Assembly: GCF_020906275.1 (NCBI RefSeq)
Contig: NZ_CP086727.1
Span: 3,465,001-3,529,000, forward strand
Direction of reading: 5' to 3'
Origin: Parasphingorhabdus litoris DSM 22379
GTDB lineage: Bacteria > Pseudomonadota > Alphaproteobacteria > Sphingomonadales > Sphingomonadaceae
Length of the DNA stretch: 64,000 bases
In this document: piece after piece, positions 1 through 7,311 of the stretch
Layout of the letters: the number at the start of each line of letters is the position of its first letter
How positions within the stretch are numbered: the first letter of the stretch is position 1
Notes under the pieces: model-generated
Database searches by the model: none
Told to the model about the DNA's origin: nothing
The model's input: the letters and a program-made list of their open reading frames with translations, nothing else
Position numbers and translations under genes: made by a program

Positions 1-1172
1 GAAACTTCTGTCTCGAATTTCAGCACGCCGGTATCACCAAGCCGATCGACCAGTTTTTCACCTAGGCCAGTCGCCGGAGTCCAGAAACCGCCAGCAGTTT
101 CGACATCGTCTTTCAGTAAGCACAGGGCTGCTTGAGAAATCATTTTCGACGTACAGCCATAGCCAGGGTCCTGAAATCCGCTGACGCGCACAAGTCCGTA
201 CTGATCGGCGCTGTTTGTGCCGTGATAAGCGATGGTAAAATGACCGGCCTCACGCTCCTCAGGAGATGGTCCTTCGCCCGGTTGTGGCGGACCGCCTTCT
301 GGATTCAGCATCGCACCCGGATCGGCCATTTGCGTGGCCAGCTCTTTGCCTTCGTCGCCGGGGCCGGTCATCGTCATTTCATCATAGCCGAAATCTGTTC
401 CGTAACGGTGGCTCTGCAGAAAGTTCGACCGATGCACTGTCTTGGTGTTGATCGCCGCCATAATGAACGGCGCGGCCCAGCTGTTCAGATCCTCATCAAA
501 TTTCACTGAGTCGCCATCGGGCTGCTCCGGACCCGCAAATCCCGGCGCAAGAGCATAGGGACTGCCGATGAGTTCAGCCACAGCTGGGTCCTGGGCGGCC
601 ACGCCCATTTCAGCCATGATGCTGGCGACGGTACCACCAGATGCCACCCCTTGCATGGCTTCAACACGACCCTTTACGCGAGTGAAAGGCTGTTTCTGAT
701 GTTTTGCAGCAAGATTTTGCAGATGCAAGATGCCCAAGTCGGATGGTATGGAATCGAAACCGGAGCTGTTTATGATACGTGCGCCGGAAGCTTTTGCTGT
801 CGCATCATATTTGTCGATCATCGCGCGGATCCAATTGGATTCACCGCACAAATCAAGATAGTCTGTGCCTTCCTCGGCGCAGGCGGCGATCAGATTTTCG
901 CCATAATGCTGATAAGGTCCTGCCGCTGCTATGACCACTTGCGCCCGACGAGCGAGCTCGGTCAGTGCCGATTTGTCGCTGGCGTCAGCAACGATGGTTT
1001 CAGTATCCTCGGACAGGCCAAGATCGGACTTCACCTTTGTCAATTTGTCACCATTGCGACCAGCAATGGCAACTTTCACACCATCCTGCTGGCCGAGATA
1101 CTCGGCAATGAGCTGTCCGGTGAAGCCCGTGGCGCCAAAAACGGCGATATCGATATCTTTTACGGTTGTCAT
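1..1172 (-). CDS. Saccharopine dehydrogenase-like / trans-acting enoyl reductase family protein (partial)
   Basis: The minus-strand reading frame starts at ATG 1172 and is still open at the window edge, giving about 390 codons without a stop. The N-terminus carries a Rossmann-type GATGFTGQL motif near residue 13, then AGRN and AAGPY blocks, and later YLDLCGE and SSGFDSIPSDLG. These are typical of the saccharopine dehydrogenase NADP-binding family that includes mycobacterial trans-acting enoyl reductases. An NAD(P)H-dependent reductase in lipid or aromatic metabolism is likely, but the substrate cannot be read from the sequence. The family is usually 390-420 residues, so only a few C-terminal residues should be missing. 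A GAGAGAA ribosome site precedes the start. It is the most downstream visible gene of a minus-strand cluster with an SDR, a SnoaL-like protein and a cupin. Confidence 0.8.
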   Translation of the reverse strand, partial: MTTVKDIDIAVFGATGFTGQLIAEYLGQQDGVKVAIAGRNGDKLTKVKSDLGLSEDTETIVADASDKSALTELARRAQVVIAAAGPYQHYGENLIAACAEEGTDYLDLCGESNWIRAMIDKYDATAKASGARIINSSGFDSIPSDLGILHLQNLAAKHQKQPFTRVKGRVEAMQGVASGGTVASIMAEMGVAAQDPAVAELIGSPYALAPGFAGPEQPDGDSVKFDEDLNSWAAPFIMAAINTKTVHRSNFLQSHRYGTDFGYDEMTMTGPGDEGKELATQMADPGAMLNPEGGPPQPGEGPSPEEREAGHFTIAYHGTNSADQYGLVRVSGFQDPGYGCTSKMISQAALCLLKDDVETAGGFWTPATGLGEKLVDRLGDTGVLKFETEV

Positions 1173-1219
1173 ATTATCATTCTCTCATGTGTAGTTGCGA
1201 AAAAAGTGCCAGGGTTTGT

Positions 1220-2014
1220 TTATGCATCGGCTACCAAACGCGCAGCGATAGCAGGCAGATTGGGTTGGCCGGTATGGGCGGTTAAGCCTCCGTCGGCTGT
1301 CACAATGGAACCTGTCATATAGGATGCATCATCTGAGGCCAGAAAAGCGGCAATAGCGGCAATTTCCTCCGGCTCGCCCCAACGGCCCATTGGCACGACG
1401 TCGCACCACGCTTGATCCGCCGCAGGGACCGATTTGGCTTGAGCGATGATGGCTGTGGAAATGGGACCGGGAGAAATTGCATTCACACGAATATTCTCGC
1501 GCGCATGATCGATAGCCAGGGCGCGGGTGTAGTTGATCACGCCGCCCTTGGCCGCATTATAGGCAGTAAAGGCATAATCGGCGCCGCTTCCTGAAATCGA
1601 AGCCGTGTTCACAATGGCACCGCCGCCAACCGCTCGCATATACGGAATGGCTGCTTTGCAACCGAAGAAAACAGCGTCGAGATCGATGGCAATGACACGC
1701 CGCCAATCCTCAACAGACAAATCCGGAGTCAGACCGAAGCATCCAATACCTGCATTGTTGAACAGGACATCGAGCCTGCCGAATGCTTCCACAGCGGTGC
1801 CCATTAGCACTTCGACCTGATCATATTCGGCAACATTCGTCTTCTGAAACAGTGCGCGCTCGCCTAGTTCATTGGCCAGCGCCGTTCCCAGTTCATCATT
1901 CAGATCGGCGATAACAACAGCAGCACCTTCGGCATGAAAGCGCCGCGCGCTCGCCGCTCCGATCCCGGACGCTCCGCCGGTTATCACCACAGATTTAGCT
2001 TTGAATCGGTTCAC
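1220..2014 (-). CDS. Short-chain dehydrogenase/reductase (SDR)
   Basis: This is a classical 264-residue SDR. It has the NAD(P)-binding TGGASGIG at residues 12-19, NNAG at 86-89, Ser139 and the YNAAK catalytic pair Tyr152/Lys156, followed by the usual NAISPGPI segment. Asp37 at the end of the second beta strand favours NAD(H) over NADP(H). The start is GTG at 2014, because the nearby ATG runs straight into a stop codon; a GGAG ribosome site sits at good spacing. It lies 47 bp upstream of the saccharopine-dehydrogenase-like gene on the same strand and is probably co-transcribed with it. It likely oxidises a secondary alcohol in the cluster's pathway; the substrate is unknown. Confidence 0.88.
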   Translation of the reverse strand: MNRFKAKSVVITGGASGIGAASARRFHAEGAAVVIADLNDELGTALANELGERALFQKTNVAEYDQVEVLMGTAVEAFGRLDVLFNNAGIGCFGLTPDLSVEDWRRVIAIDLDAVFFGCKAAIPYMRAVGGGAIVNTASISGSGADYAFTAYNAAKGGVINYTRALAIDHARENIRVNAISPGPISTAIIAQAKSVPAADQAWCDVVPMGRWGEPEEIAAIAAFLASDDASYMTGSIVTADGGLTAHTGQPNLPAIAARLVADA

Positions 2015-2060
2015 TACATGCTCCAGATCTATTTACTGAATAACGGGTACGACTTTTCTA

Positions 2061-2456
2061 CTATTTTGCTCGAATAGCTGAATTCAGTCCGGGAATATCC
2101 CACGCCTCCGCGATCTTGCCGTCGACAATGCGCCAGACAACCGCAGCATCGGTTTCCAGACTCATGCCGTCGATCGTCATACTGGGCAGCGCATGTACGA
2201 CCACGAGCTCTGTGCCGATGGGGTAAACATGCTTCATGTTGACGCCAAATGTGCCGCCGGTTTTGCCCGCGAGATCTTTGAAAAACTGCATCCAGCCATC
2301 AAAGCCATGATAGGTCTTGTTGAGATCGGGCAACCCCTCGTTGAAATAATGCCATTTGAAATCTTCGGCAAAATTTTCCCGCACCTGCTCTATTTCAGGT
2401 GAGGTCGGATCAGGTAGATTTGCCAGCAATGCGACATTTTCTTCGGAGGCGTTCAT
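2061..2456 (-). CDS. SnoaL-like / NTF2-fold domain protein
   Basis: This 131-residue single-domain protein has the features of the SnoaL-like NTF2 fold. These are an N-terminal helix, a DFKWHYFNEGLPDL segment, the WMQFFKDLAGKTGG region and a C-terminal beta sheet ending in VVWRIVDGKIAEAWDI. Members include polyketide cyclases, limonene-epoxide hydrolase relatives and ketosteroid isomerases, as well as proteins with no known activity. An AAAGGAC ribosome site precedes ATG 2456. It lies between the SDR (46 bp downstream) and the cupin (82 bp upstream) on the same strand, which suggests a small-molecule pathway role. Catalytic residues cannot be assigned with confidence. Confidence 0.72.
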   Translation of the reverse strand: MNASEENVALLANLPDPTSPEIEQVRENFAEDFKWHYFNEGLPDLNKTYHGFDGWMQFFKDLAGKTGGTFGVNMKHVYPIGTELVVVHALPSMTIDGMSLETDAAVVWRIVDGKIAEAWDIPGLNSAIRAK

Positions 2457-2538
2457 GGGAGTGTCCTTTCTATTGTCCGGCGCTCACACCGAAACGGGCG
2501 AGTATATTTTAGGTGATTTGCTCTCAGCTGCGGTCACA

Positions 2539-3045
2539 TCAGAAAGAGAAGGCGGCAGAAGCACCGGGTCGGATGTAGCGCGGCGCGTCACGACCCATCA
2601 TCTGGCAAACCGTCAATACCGCTTGTTCGATGGTGCCTGCGTCGCTGACATCAATAAAGTTGTCATCATCATCGAAGTTAATGTTGGCGCCGGTGACAAC
2701 CATGAATCCCTCGGCTGCTTCTTTGGCATCTTTTGGAACGGAGAACTGATGGATCGAACCACCGGGTTCATAAAGATAGCTGCCGGCAGTTTGCTTGTCC
2801 TCAGGATATTCGACATAGTTCCAGGATCCCTTGGTGGTAAAGAAGTGCACCGTGCCGGTGTGAAAATGGCGTGGCAGTAAAGTGCCAGGCGGGAATTTTG
2901 CGTACAGCACCCAGGTGCCATTCTCGGAGTCGAGGAACAATGGTTGGATGAAATATCCATCGGTCGGATGCTGGACTGCTTCCTGCTCATTGATGTTAAC
3001 AGACAGTAGATGATCTTGGTGATTGATGACTTCAGGCAGTGACAT
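2539..3045 (-). CDS. Cupin-domain protein, 2,4'-dihydroxyacetophenone dioxygenase-like
   Basis: The 168-residue protein is a single-domain cupin. The first cupin motif is visible as PGTLLPRHFHTGTVHFFTTKGSW, with HxH metal ligands, and the second as YEPGGSIHQF. The arrangement resembles the ChrR-like and 2,4'-dihydroxyacetophenone dioxygenase group, which cleave C-C bonds next to carbonyl groups using a bound metal. The substrate is not certain. A GGAGGATC ribosome site is well placed before ATG 3045. It is the first gene of the minus-strand cluster and faces the AraC-type regulator across about 100 bp, so it is probably under that regulator's control. Confidence 0.72.
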   Translation of the reverse strand: MSLPEVINHQDHLLSVNINEQEAVQHPTDGYFIQPLFLDSENGTWVLYAKFPPGTLLPRHFHTGTVHFFTTKGSWNYVEYPEDKQTAGSYLYEPGGSIHQFSVPKDAKEAAEGFMVVTGANINFDDDDNFIDVSDAGTIEQAVLTVCQMMGRDAPRYIRPGASAAFSF

Positions 3046-3145
3046 TGTGTGATCCTCCGATTTTTGATGTTCGTTGTTTAAGCTGGCTAAAACGCGCGCA
3101 ACAGGTTAGCACTGGCCAAGAACAGATCATTTTCGGACAGGCGTA

Positions 3146-4159
3146 TTGACCTTTGACTTAGAGAATTTCGATCGCCCCGTGATGTCACCCCAAGTTGCGC
3201 GGCTGATTGTCGATATTCTCGATGATATGAATGTCTCACTGGTTGAGTTATTTGATCGACTTGATTTTGATCAGGGGTTGCTTGCCGATGATGAAGCATT
3301 TTTGAGCTTCAACCAGATGTTCGGGCTGATCGATGCAGCGCTGAGACTATCGCCCATTCCTTGGTTGGGTTTGAAGGTCGGTGGCGCTGAAACCGTTGGC
3401 ACTTGGGGCGCGCTTGGTTACGCGATCATGAGCAGTGCGAATGAAATCGAAGCCACAAAAATCGGTCAGAAATATTACCAGGCCGCACCCAGCCTGATAC
3501 AAACGACGACGCGTATAGAAGCCGGCCGGCAACGTATTCAGATGGACCCGATTTACCCAATCGAACGATTGGTACCCTTTTGCGTCGAGGAAAATATTGT
3601 CGGCATCATGCGATTGTCCTCTGAATATCTGCAGGAACCGATGAACCCTCTTGAGATTAGCCTGACTTATTCGAAGCCCGTATATGCACGAAAATACCGC
3701 GAATATTTTGACTGCCCAATTAGTTATGATCAGCCCGAAAATCTTGTTTGGACAAGGGTTCCAACCGAACAGCCGTTGCGTACATCCGATTCAGCGAGTG
3801 CACAAATCTGTTTGAAACTTGCTGAACAGCTTGTCGCTAAGCATCGGGGCGAAGACGATTTTTTGCTGCAGGTTCGTCGCGAATTGCTCAGGCACCCGGG
3901 TGATATGCCGGATATGGAAAAGGTTGCGGCAACATTGGCAATGAGTTCCCGAACGTTGCGTAGGAAGCTTAATGCGCTGGATACTTCATTCCGCCAAGTC
4001 CAAGATGATGTGCGCAAAAATTTGGCGCTCGATTATCTTAGGAACACAGCGATGACGATCGATCAGATTGCGGATCGCCTTGGATATACCGAATCCACAA
4101 ATTTCCGCCGTGCATTCAAGCAGTGGACGATGGAATCACCTAGCCATTTTCGCAAATGA
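3146..4159 (+). CDS. AraC-family transcriptional regulator with arabinose-binding-like N-domain
   Basis: The 337-residue protein has an N-terminal ligand domain of the type called Arabinose_bd in OruR/ArgR-like regulators. Its C-terminal AraC helix-turn-helix covers about residues 240-337. Recognition features include VAATLAMSSRTLRRKL and IADRLGYTESTNFRRAFKQWT. The first codon taken is TTG at 3146, preceded by GGACAGG. An in-frame ATG at 3182 would give a protein 12 residues shorter and cannot be excluded. It is divergent from the cupin-SDR cluster, which makes it the likely local activator of that cluster in response to a small molecule. Confidence 0.88.
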   Translation: MTFDLENFDRPVMSPQVARLIVDILDDMNVSLVELFDRLDFDQGLLADDEAFLSFNQMFGLIDAALRLSPIPWLGLKVGGAETVGTWGALGYAIMSSANEIEATKIGQKYYQAAPSLIQTTTRIEAGRQRIQMDPIYPIERLVPFCVEENIVGIMRLSSEYLQEPMNPLEISLTYSKPVYARKYREYFDCPISYDQPENLVWTRVPTEQPLRTSDSASAQICLKLAEQLVAKHRGEDDFLLQVRRELLRHPGDMPDMEKVAATLAMSSRTLRRKLNALDTSFRQVQDDVRKNLALDYLRNTAMTIDQIADRLGYTESTNFRRAFKQWTMESPSHFRK

Positions 4160-4431
4160 AAAATTACAATTTTGCGGCCATTTGATGCTCCGTAGCAATG
4201 GAAAAGACAGAAATCGGGCCAATGTCCGAAAATGATTTTTGCTTGTCCGATGCTGACCTGTGAACGCAAAGCTACAGCGGTTAACCATTGTTAATAGGCT
4301 GAATCGAGGAGCAGTTTCGCGTCTCTGTTTTTCACAGATGCGTCTATCTCACACAGAGGCCCCAAAGACACATAAGCTGGTCGCGCAAGTAATATCATAT
4401 TTTCCGTAACCAGACAAAGCCGGAGAAGATA

Positions 4432-4929
4432 ATGCCAAGTAAAGATTTTTTGGAATGTCTCAAAGATGTTTATCATGGTGAACAAACAGGGGAGATATTT
4501 TTTGATGCAATGCTAGAAAAAGCCGATAGTCCAGAGCAGCAATATATTGTTGGCTCGTTTCTTCAGTTTGAGACCGAGGGTAAAGCGTTGATTCGTCCAG
4601 CTATGTCGCGATTTGGCTTGTCAATGGTCGAGGATCGCCAAGCCAGAGAAACCGTGTCCGCTGGGAAAGAGACTTTGTTTGCTATGTCGTGGGAAGAAAG
4701 TTTTGCCGCTATCAACGAAACTACAAGAAGCACATATCTACAACGCTACGTAGAATTGGAAACATTGGTATGCGCTGAAGAGGAACCAGAGACTGCCAAG
4801 CTAGCAAAGTTTATGGGTGATCACGAACGGGCGCTTGTACTCGCTACTGAGAATATACTGAACGATTCTGAAAATCCAATGGAACCGATTGTGAGTCTTT
4901 TGCATTTTCCGCTGTTCCGGCCAGCGTGA
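4432..4929 (+). CDS. Hypothetical all-helical protein
   Basis: I do not recognise this 165-residue protein. The sequence looks entirely alpha-helical, with no signal peptide and no membrane segment. Acidic residues recur at helix-like spacing (GEQTGE near 16-21, FETEGK near 47-52, YVELET near 106-111, GDHERA near 129-134). That pattern is loosely reminiscent of ferritin-like four-helix bundles, but a full ExxH pair set is not clear. A GGAGAAG ribosome site precedes ATG 4432. It stands alone between the AraC regulator and the decayed integrase region and may be either a host gene or a passenger of the element. Confidence 0.65.
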   Translation: MPSKDFLECLKDVYHGEQTGEIFFDAMLEKADSPEQQYIVGSFLQFETEGKALIRPAMSRFGLSMVEDRQARETVSAGKETLFAMSWEESFAAINETTRSTYLQRYVELETLVCAEEEPETAKLAKFMGDHERALVLATENILNDSENPMEPIVSLLHFPLFRPA

Positions 4930-5188
4930 GTTTTCAACTATGCGGCATCGTTTCCAACACTGGTTGGCAACAGATCGGCATCATTGCGTATAGAAAGTGT
5001 GATCAAGACCAGATCACAGTCCGCTGATTTTTAAATCCGCGATCCGGTCAATTTGTCGATGTCGCATGAACCTGAATAATAATCTGAGTATAAGCTAGTG
5101 GCCGATTTTGCGCCCATAGCGGATGGAACCAGACAGTCCGCAATCGGCCCAAATTTGGTTGAAAATCGATAGCTTACTGAACCCTAAA

Positions 5189-5260
5189 CTACTTGCCTTC
5201 AAGGCACTTGATCCGCTCAACATTTAGAAGATTAAACCCAGCCCGTGTTCCTTTTGGCAT
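5189..5260 (-). CDS. Possible 23-residue peptide downstream of structured RNA
   Basis: On the minus strand a GAGGAG ribosome-like site at about 5270-5275 precedes ATG 5260. The ORF it opens encodes 23 residues (starting MPKGTRAGFN) and ends at TAG 5189. It directly follows the long hairpin 5277-5311 and the three-way-junction candidate. It could be a truncated remnant of a phage gene, the target reading frame of an antisense RNA system, or chance. No family can be assigned to so short a peptide. Confidence 0.25.
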   Translation of the reverse strand: MPKGTRAGFNLLNVERIKCLEGK

Positions 5261-5330
5261 TTCCAGTATCTCCTCGGAAGTCGATCGCGGTACGCCCCCG
5301 CTTTCGACTTCACACCTGATCCTTGGTAAT

Positions 5331-5410
5331 CGGAGAGTTAGTACACCAACCTAGATTGGTCCTGTGACCTTTAGGCCCGAGAGCCCTGGACATGCGTCAC
5401 AGGCTCCCCG
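5331..5410 (-). ncRNA. Candidate structured RNA, C4-antisense-like three-way junction
   Basis: On the minus strand, CGGGGAG (5410-5404) can pair with CTCTCCG (5337-5331), allowing one G-U pair. This closes a junction holding two hairpins: CCTGTGAC/GTCACAGG (5403-5396 with 5368-5361) and ACCAA/TTGGT (5360-5356 with 5349-5345). The second hairpin's loop carries TCTAGGT, complementary to ACCTAGA just upstream (plus-strand 5456-5462). A small ORF with a good ribosome site follows. Phage P1/P7 C4 antisense RNAs have a comparable layout: a junction starting with GGGGAG, loops complementary to flanking sequence, and placement before icd/ant reading frames. The likeness is from memory and the fold was paired by hand, so the assignment is tentative. 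Confidence 0.35.
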
Positions 5411-5603
5411 ACCATAGGACAGGAGTGCGATGCTGTTTTCGGTCAACATCAACCGTCTAGGTATGGGGGTACTAATCCCCGATGCCTTGCGTGGTGGCAT
5501 CAATAAGCTGTATACTCGTGGTTTTCCTGACTTAGCTTAGGATCCTTTCATAAAATTACTTTTTCGAACGGCAGAAAGACCCTCAGGCTGACATAGGGCG
5601 GCG

Positions 5604-6827
5604 TCACCGTGGAATGGCATCGTTGATTGAATCAACTTTCCCTTCCGCTGTTAGTCGATCCAAATAGTCTGACCACCACTGCGCCATTTTAACGCGCTCA
5701 TCCCAATGCGCACCTCGATGATAAATACTGCGAATTGCATTGGTGTCTTTATGGGCCAATGCTCGCTCAATCGCATCTGACGACCATTTGCCACTCTCGT
5801 TGAGCAATGTGCTTGCCATAGCGCGGAAGCCGTGAGCGGTCATTTCCTTGCCGCTATATCCCAGCCGTCGAAGCGCAGCATTGATTGTGTTTTCCGATAT
5901 CGGGCGATTACCCGGATAAAGAGACGAGAAAACGTAGCGCTGGCCCGCGCTTATAGCTTGCGCGCTTTCCAGAAAACCAAGGGCCTGTCGTGATAGCGGC
6001 ACCATATGGGGATCGCGCATCTTCATTTTTTCCGGTGTTATGGTCCAAATTGCCTTTCCAAGATCGAACTCGCTCCATTCGGCGCGCCGCAATTCCCCGG
6101 GGCGAACGAATACGTGAGGGGTGAGCTTTAGCGCCAAATGGGTCAACGGCTGGCCAGAAAAGCCTTCAATCGCTCAGCAATTCGCCAACCTTGGCTGGTT
6201 CCAATATGGCGCTGTGGTGCTTTACCGTCGGCGCGACCAAGGCCCCGCGCAGCAATGCGGACGGATCGGAATTACCGCGAGAAGTAGCAACCGCATATCG
6301 GAAAATGCGGCCAGACAAGGAGCGCATCCGCCTCGCTGTTTCCAAATGACCCTTTACTTCGACCTTTTGAAGCGTGGTGAGCAATTCGGCTGGCGTGATC
6401 TCTATGATCGGGCGATTGCCAAGGTCTCCTTCCAAAAGGGAAAGCAGCCAGCGTGTCTTCTTTATCGTGACAGCCGCTCGGCCTTCCTTCTCGATCTTCG
6501 TGATGTATTCTTCAGCAATCGATGAAAATGTGTTTGCAGCCGCTTCACGCCTCTCGTTCGCGATTTCTGCCTTCACACTGGCAGGGTCGGCACCATTGGC
6601 AATCAGCGTCCGCGCTTCATCGCGCCTTTCGCGGGCAACCTTGAGCGAAACATCAGGATAACGGCCAAGCGACAGCTTCTTCTCTTTCCCGAGATAGCGA
6701 TATTTCAAACGCCACAGTTTCCCTCCCCCGACGGCTGGTCCAGAAGGAACAGACCGCGCTCATCAAACATCTTCTTCGGCTTCTCACCGGACTTTGCATT
6801 CCGGATCGCTGTATCGGTCAACGCCAT
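5604..6827 (-). pseudogene. P4-type tyrosine integrase, broken by two frameshifts
   Basis: Three minus-strand fragments together make one P4/DUF4102-type integrase of about 400 residues. Frame one opens at ATG 6827 (MALTDTAIRNAK) and runs into a stop at 6705. The second fragment (to 6166) carries the YLGKEKKLSLGRYP arm-binding region and the core-binding domain. The third (about 6165 to 5604) carries the catalytic domain with Arg in VRPGELRR, HGFR, LAHK and the Tyr of IYHRG. The first shift lies in a G-rich run near 6723 (one base missing) and the second near 6163 (one extra or two missing bases). All catalytic residues remain, so decay is recent or one shift is a sequence error. The gene ends 166 bp from the tRNA-Leu 3' end, in the same orientation, as expected for a tRNA-integrated element. 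Confidence 0.85.
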
Positions 6828-6828
6828 A

Positions 6829-6869
6829 ATGGGGGCCACTTTCATCTACTATTGCAATGTGGCCCCCAT
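6829..6869. promoter_or_regulatory. 11-bp inverted repeat upstream of the integrase
   Basis: ATGGGGGCCAC (6829-6839) and GTGGCCCCCAT (6859-6869) form a perfect 11-bp inverted repeat directly before the integrase start, and a further GTGGCCCC follows at 6871-6878. Such repeats at integrase promoters can bind the integrase or an excisionase and autoregulate it. That role is inferred here. Confidence 0.5.
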
Positions 6870-6992
6870 AGTGGCCCCTGCTATGCTGCGAGTGCAGGCG
6901 GGCATGGGCAGACAGCGACGGCCATAAACTGCTTTCTATTGGCAGTTTCTCGGGCTTTTTCAACCGCCAGCGAACTGTGATGAATAAGTAAA

Positions 6993-7079
6993 TGGTGCCC
7001 AGAAGAGGACTCGAACCTCCACATCCTTGCGAATACTAGCACCTGAAGCTAGCGCGTCTACCAATTCCGCCATCTGGGC
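6993..7079 (-). tRNA. tRNA-Leu (anticodon CAG)
   Basis: On the minus strand the 87-base gene reads 5' GCCCAGA at 7079 and pairs with TCTGGGC, followed by A and an encoded CCA at 6995-6993. The anticodon arm CTAGC-TTCAGGT-GCTAG gives anticodon CAG. A long variable arm and the GGTTCGAGTCC T-arm are present, as in class II tRNAs. Its 3' end lies 166 bp from a decayed integrase and is the probable integration site of that element. Confidence 0.95.
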
Positions 7080-7109
7080 CAACCGACAAGTTGTCGGTGT
7101 AGGAGCGGG

Positions 7110-7139
7110 CGATTAGCGCCACGAGGGCGATATTGTCAA
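7110..7139 (-). promoter_or_regulatory. Probable sigma-70 promoter of tRNA-Leu
   Basis: On the minus strand TTGACA (7139-7134) is followed after 18 bases by TAATCG (7115-7110), about 30 bases before the tRNA 5' end. A perfect CCGACAA/TTGTCGG palindrome (7083-7097) sits in the leader just upstream of the mature tRNA. Confidence 0.45.
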
Positions 7140-7311
7140 TGATTCATCTGCCAATAAGGGCGATCTTATGTCTGACGGCGCGCTGGCGGATGAAATATGC
7201 TATATTGCGGCGGCAATAATATGGAATCGGATATTGCGTGCACGCGCCGGTCATGCAAAAGCGCGCGGGAAGGCAATGGCATCATTGCGCGAAGGAAATG
7301 GACAATAGACT

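Larger units (their letters stand above)
4930..5603. other. Gene-free stretch rich in inverted repeats
   Basis: No convincing protein gene longer than 23 codons lies here. The stretch is dense in inverted repeats. TGTGATC/GATCACA occupies 4998-5004 and 5012-5018. GGCCGATT/AATCGGCC occupies 5100-5107 and 5142-5149. Further stems are 5277-5284/5304-5311, 5345-5349/5356-5360, 5361-5368/5396-5403, and 5481-5486/5496-5501. It directly follows (on the minus strand) the 3' end of the broken integrase, so it is probably part of the same decayed element. I see no copy of the tRNA-Leu 3' end in it. Confidence 0.7.

Noticed and set aside
651..1322. 223-codon plus-strand frame
   Set aside because: It is antisense to the saccharopine-dehydrogenase-like gene, whose minus-strand frame carries clear motifs.
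5005..5018. CRP or FNR site at the TGTGATC/GATCACA repeat
   Set aside because: The half-site spacing (TGTGA-N11-TCACA) does not fit CRP (N6) or FNR (TTGAT-N4-ATCAA).
5189..5501. Retron, group I intron, 6S, SRP or tmRNA as an explanation of the structured region
   Set aside because: No reverse transcriptase is nearby, and the conserved cores of these RNAs are not recognisable.
4930..5603. Second copy of the tRNA-Leu 3' end (attR) in the gap behind the integrase
   Set aside because: I looked for the plus-strand string beginning TGGTGCCCAGAAG and partial versions; none is present in this stretch.
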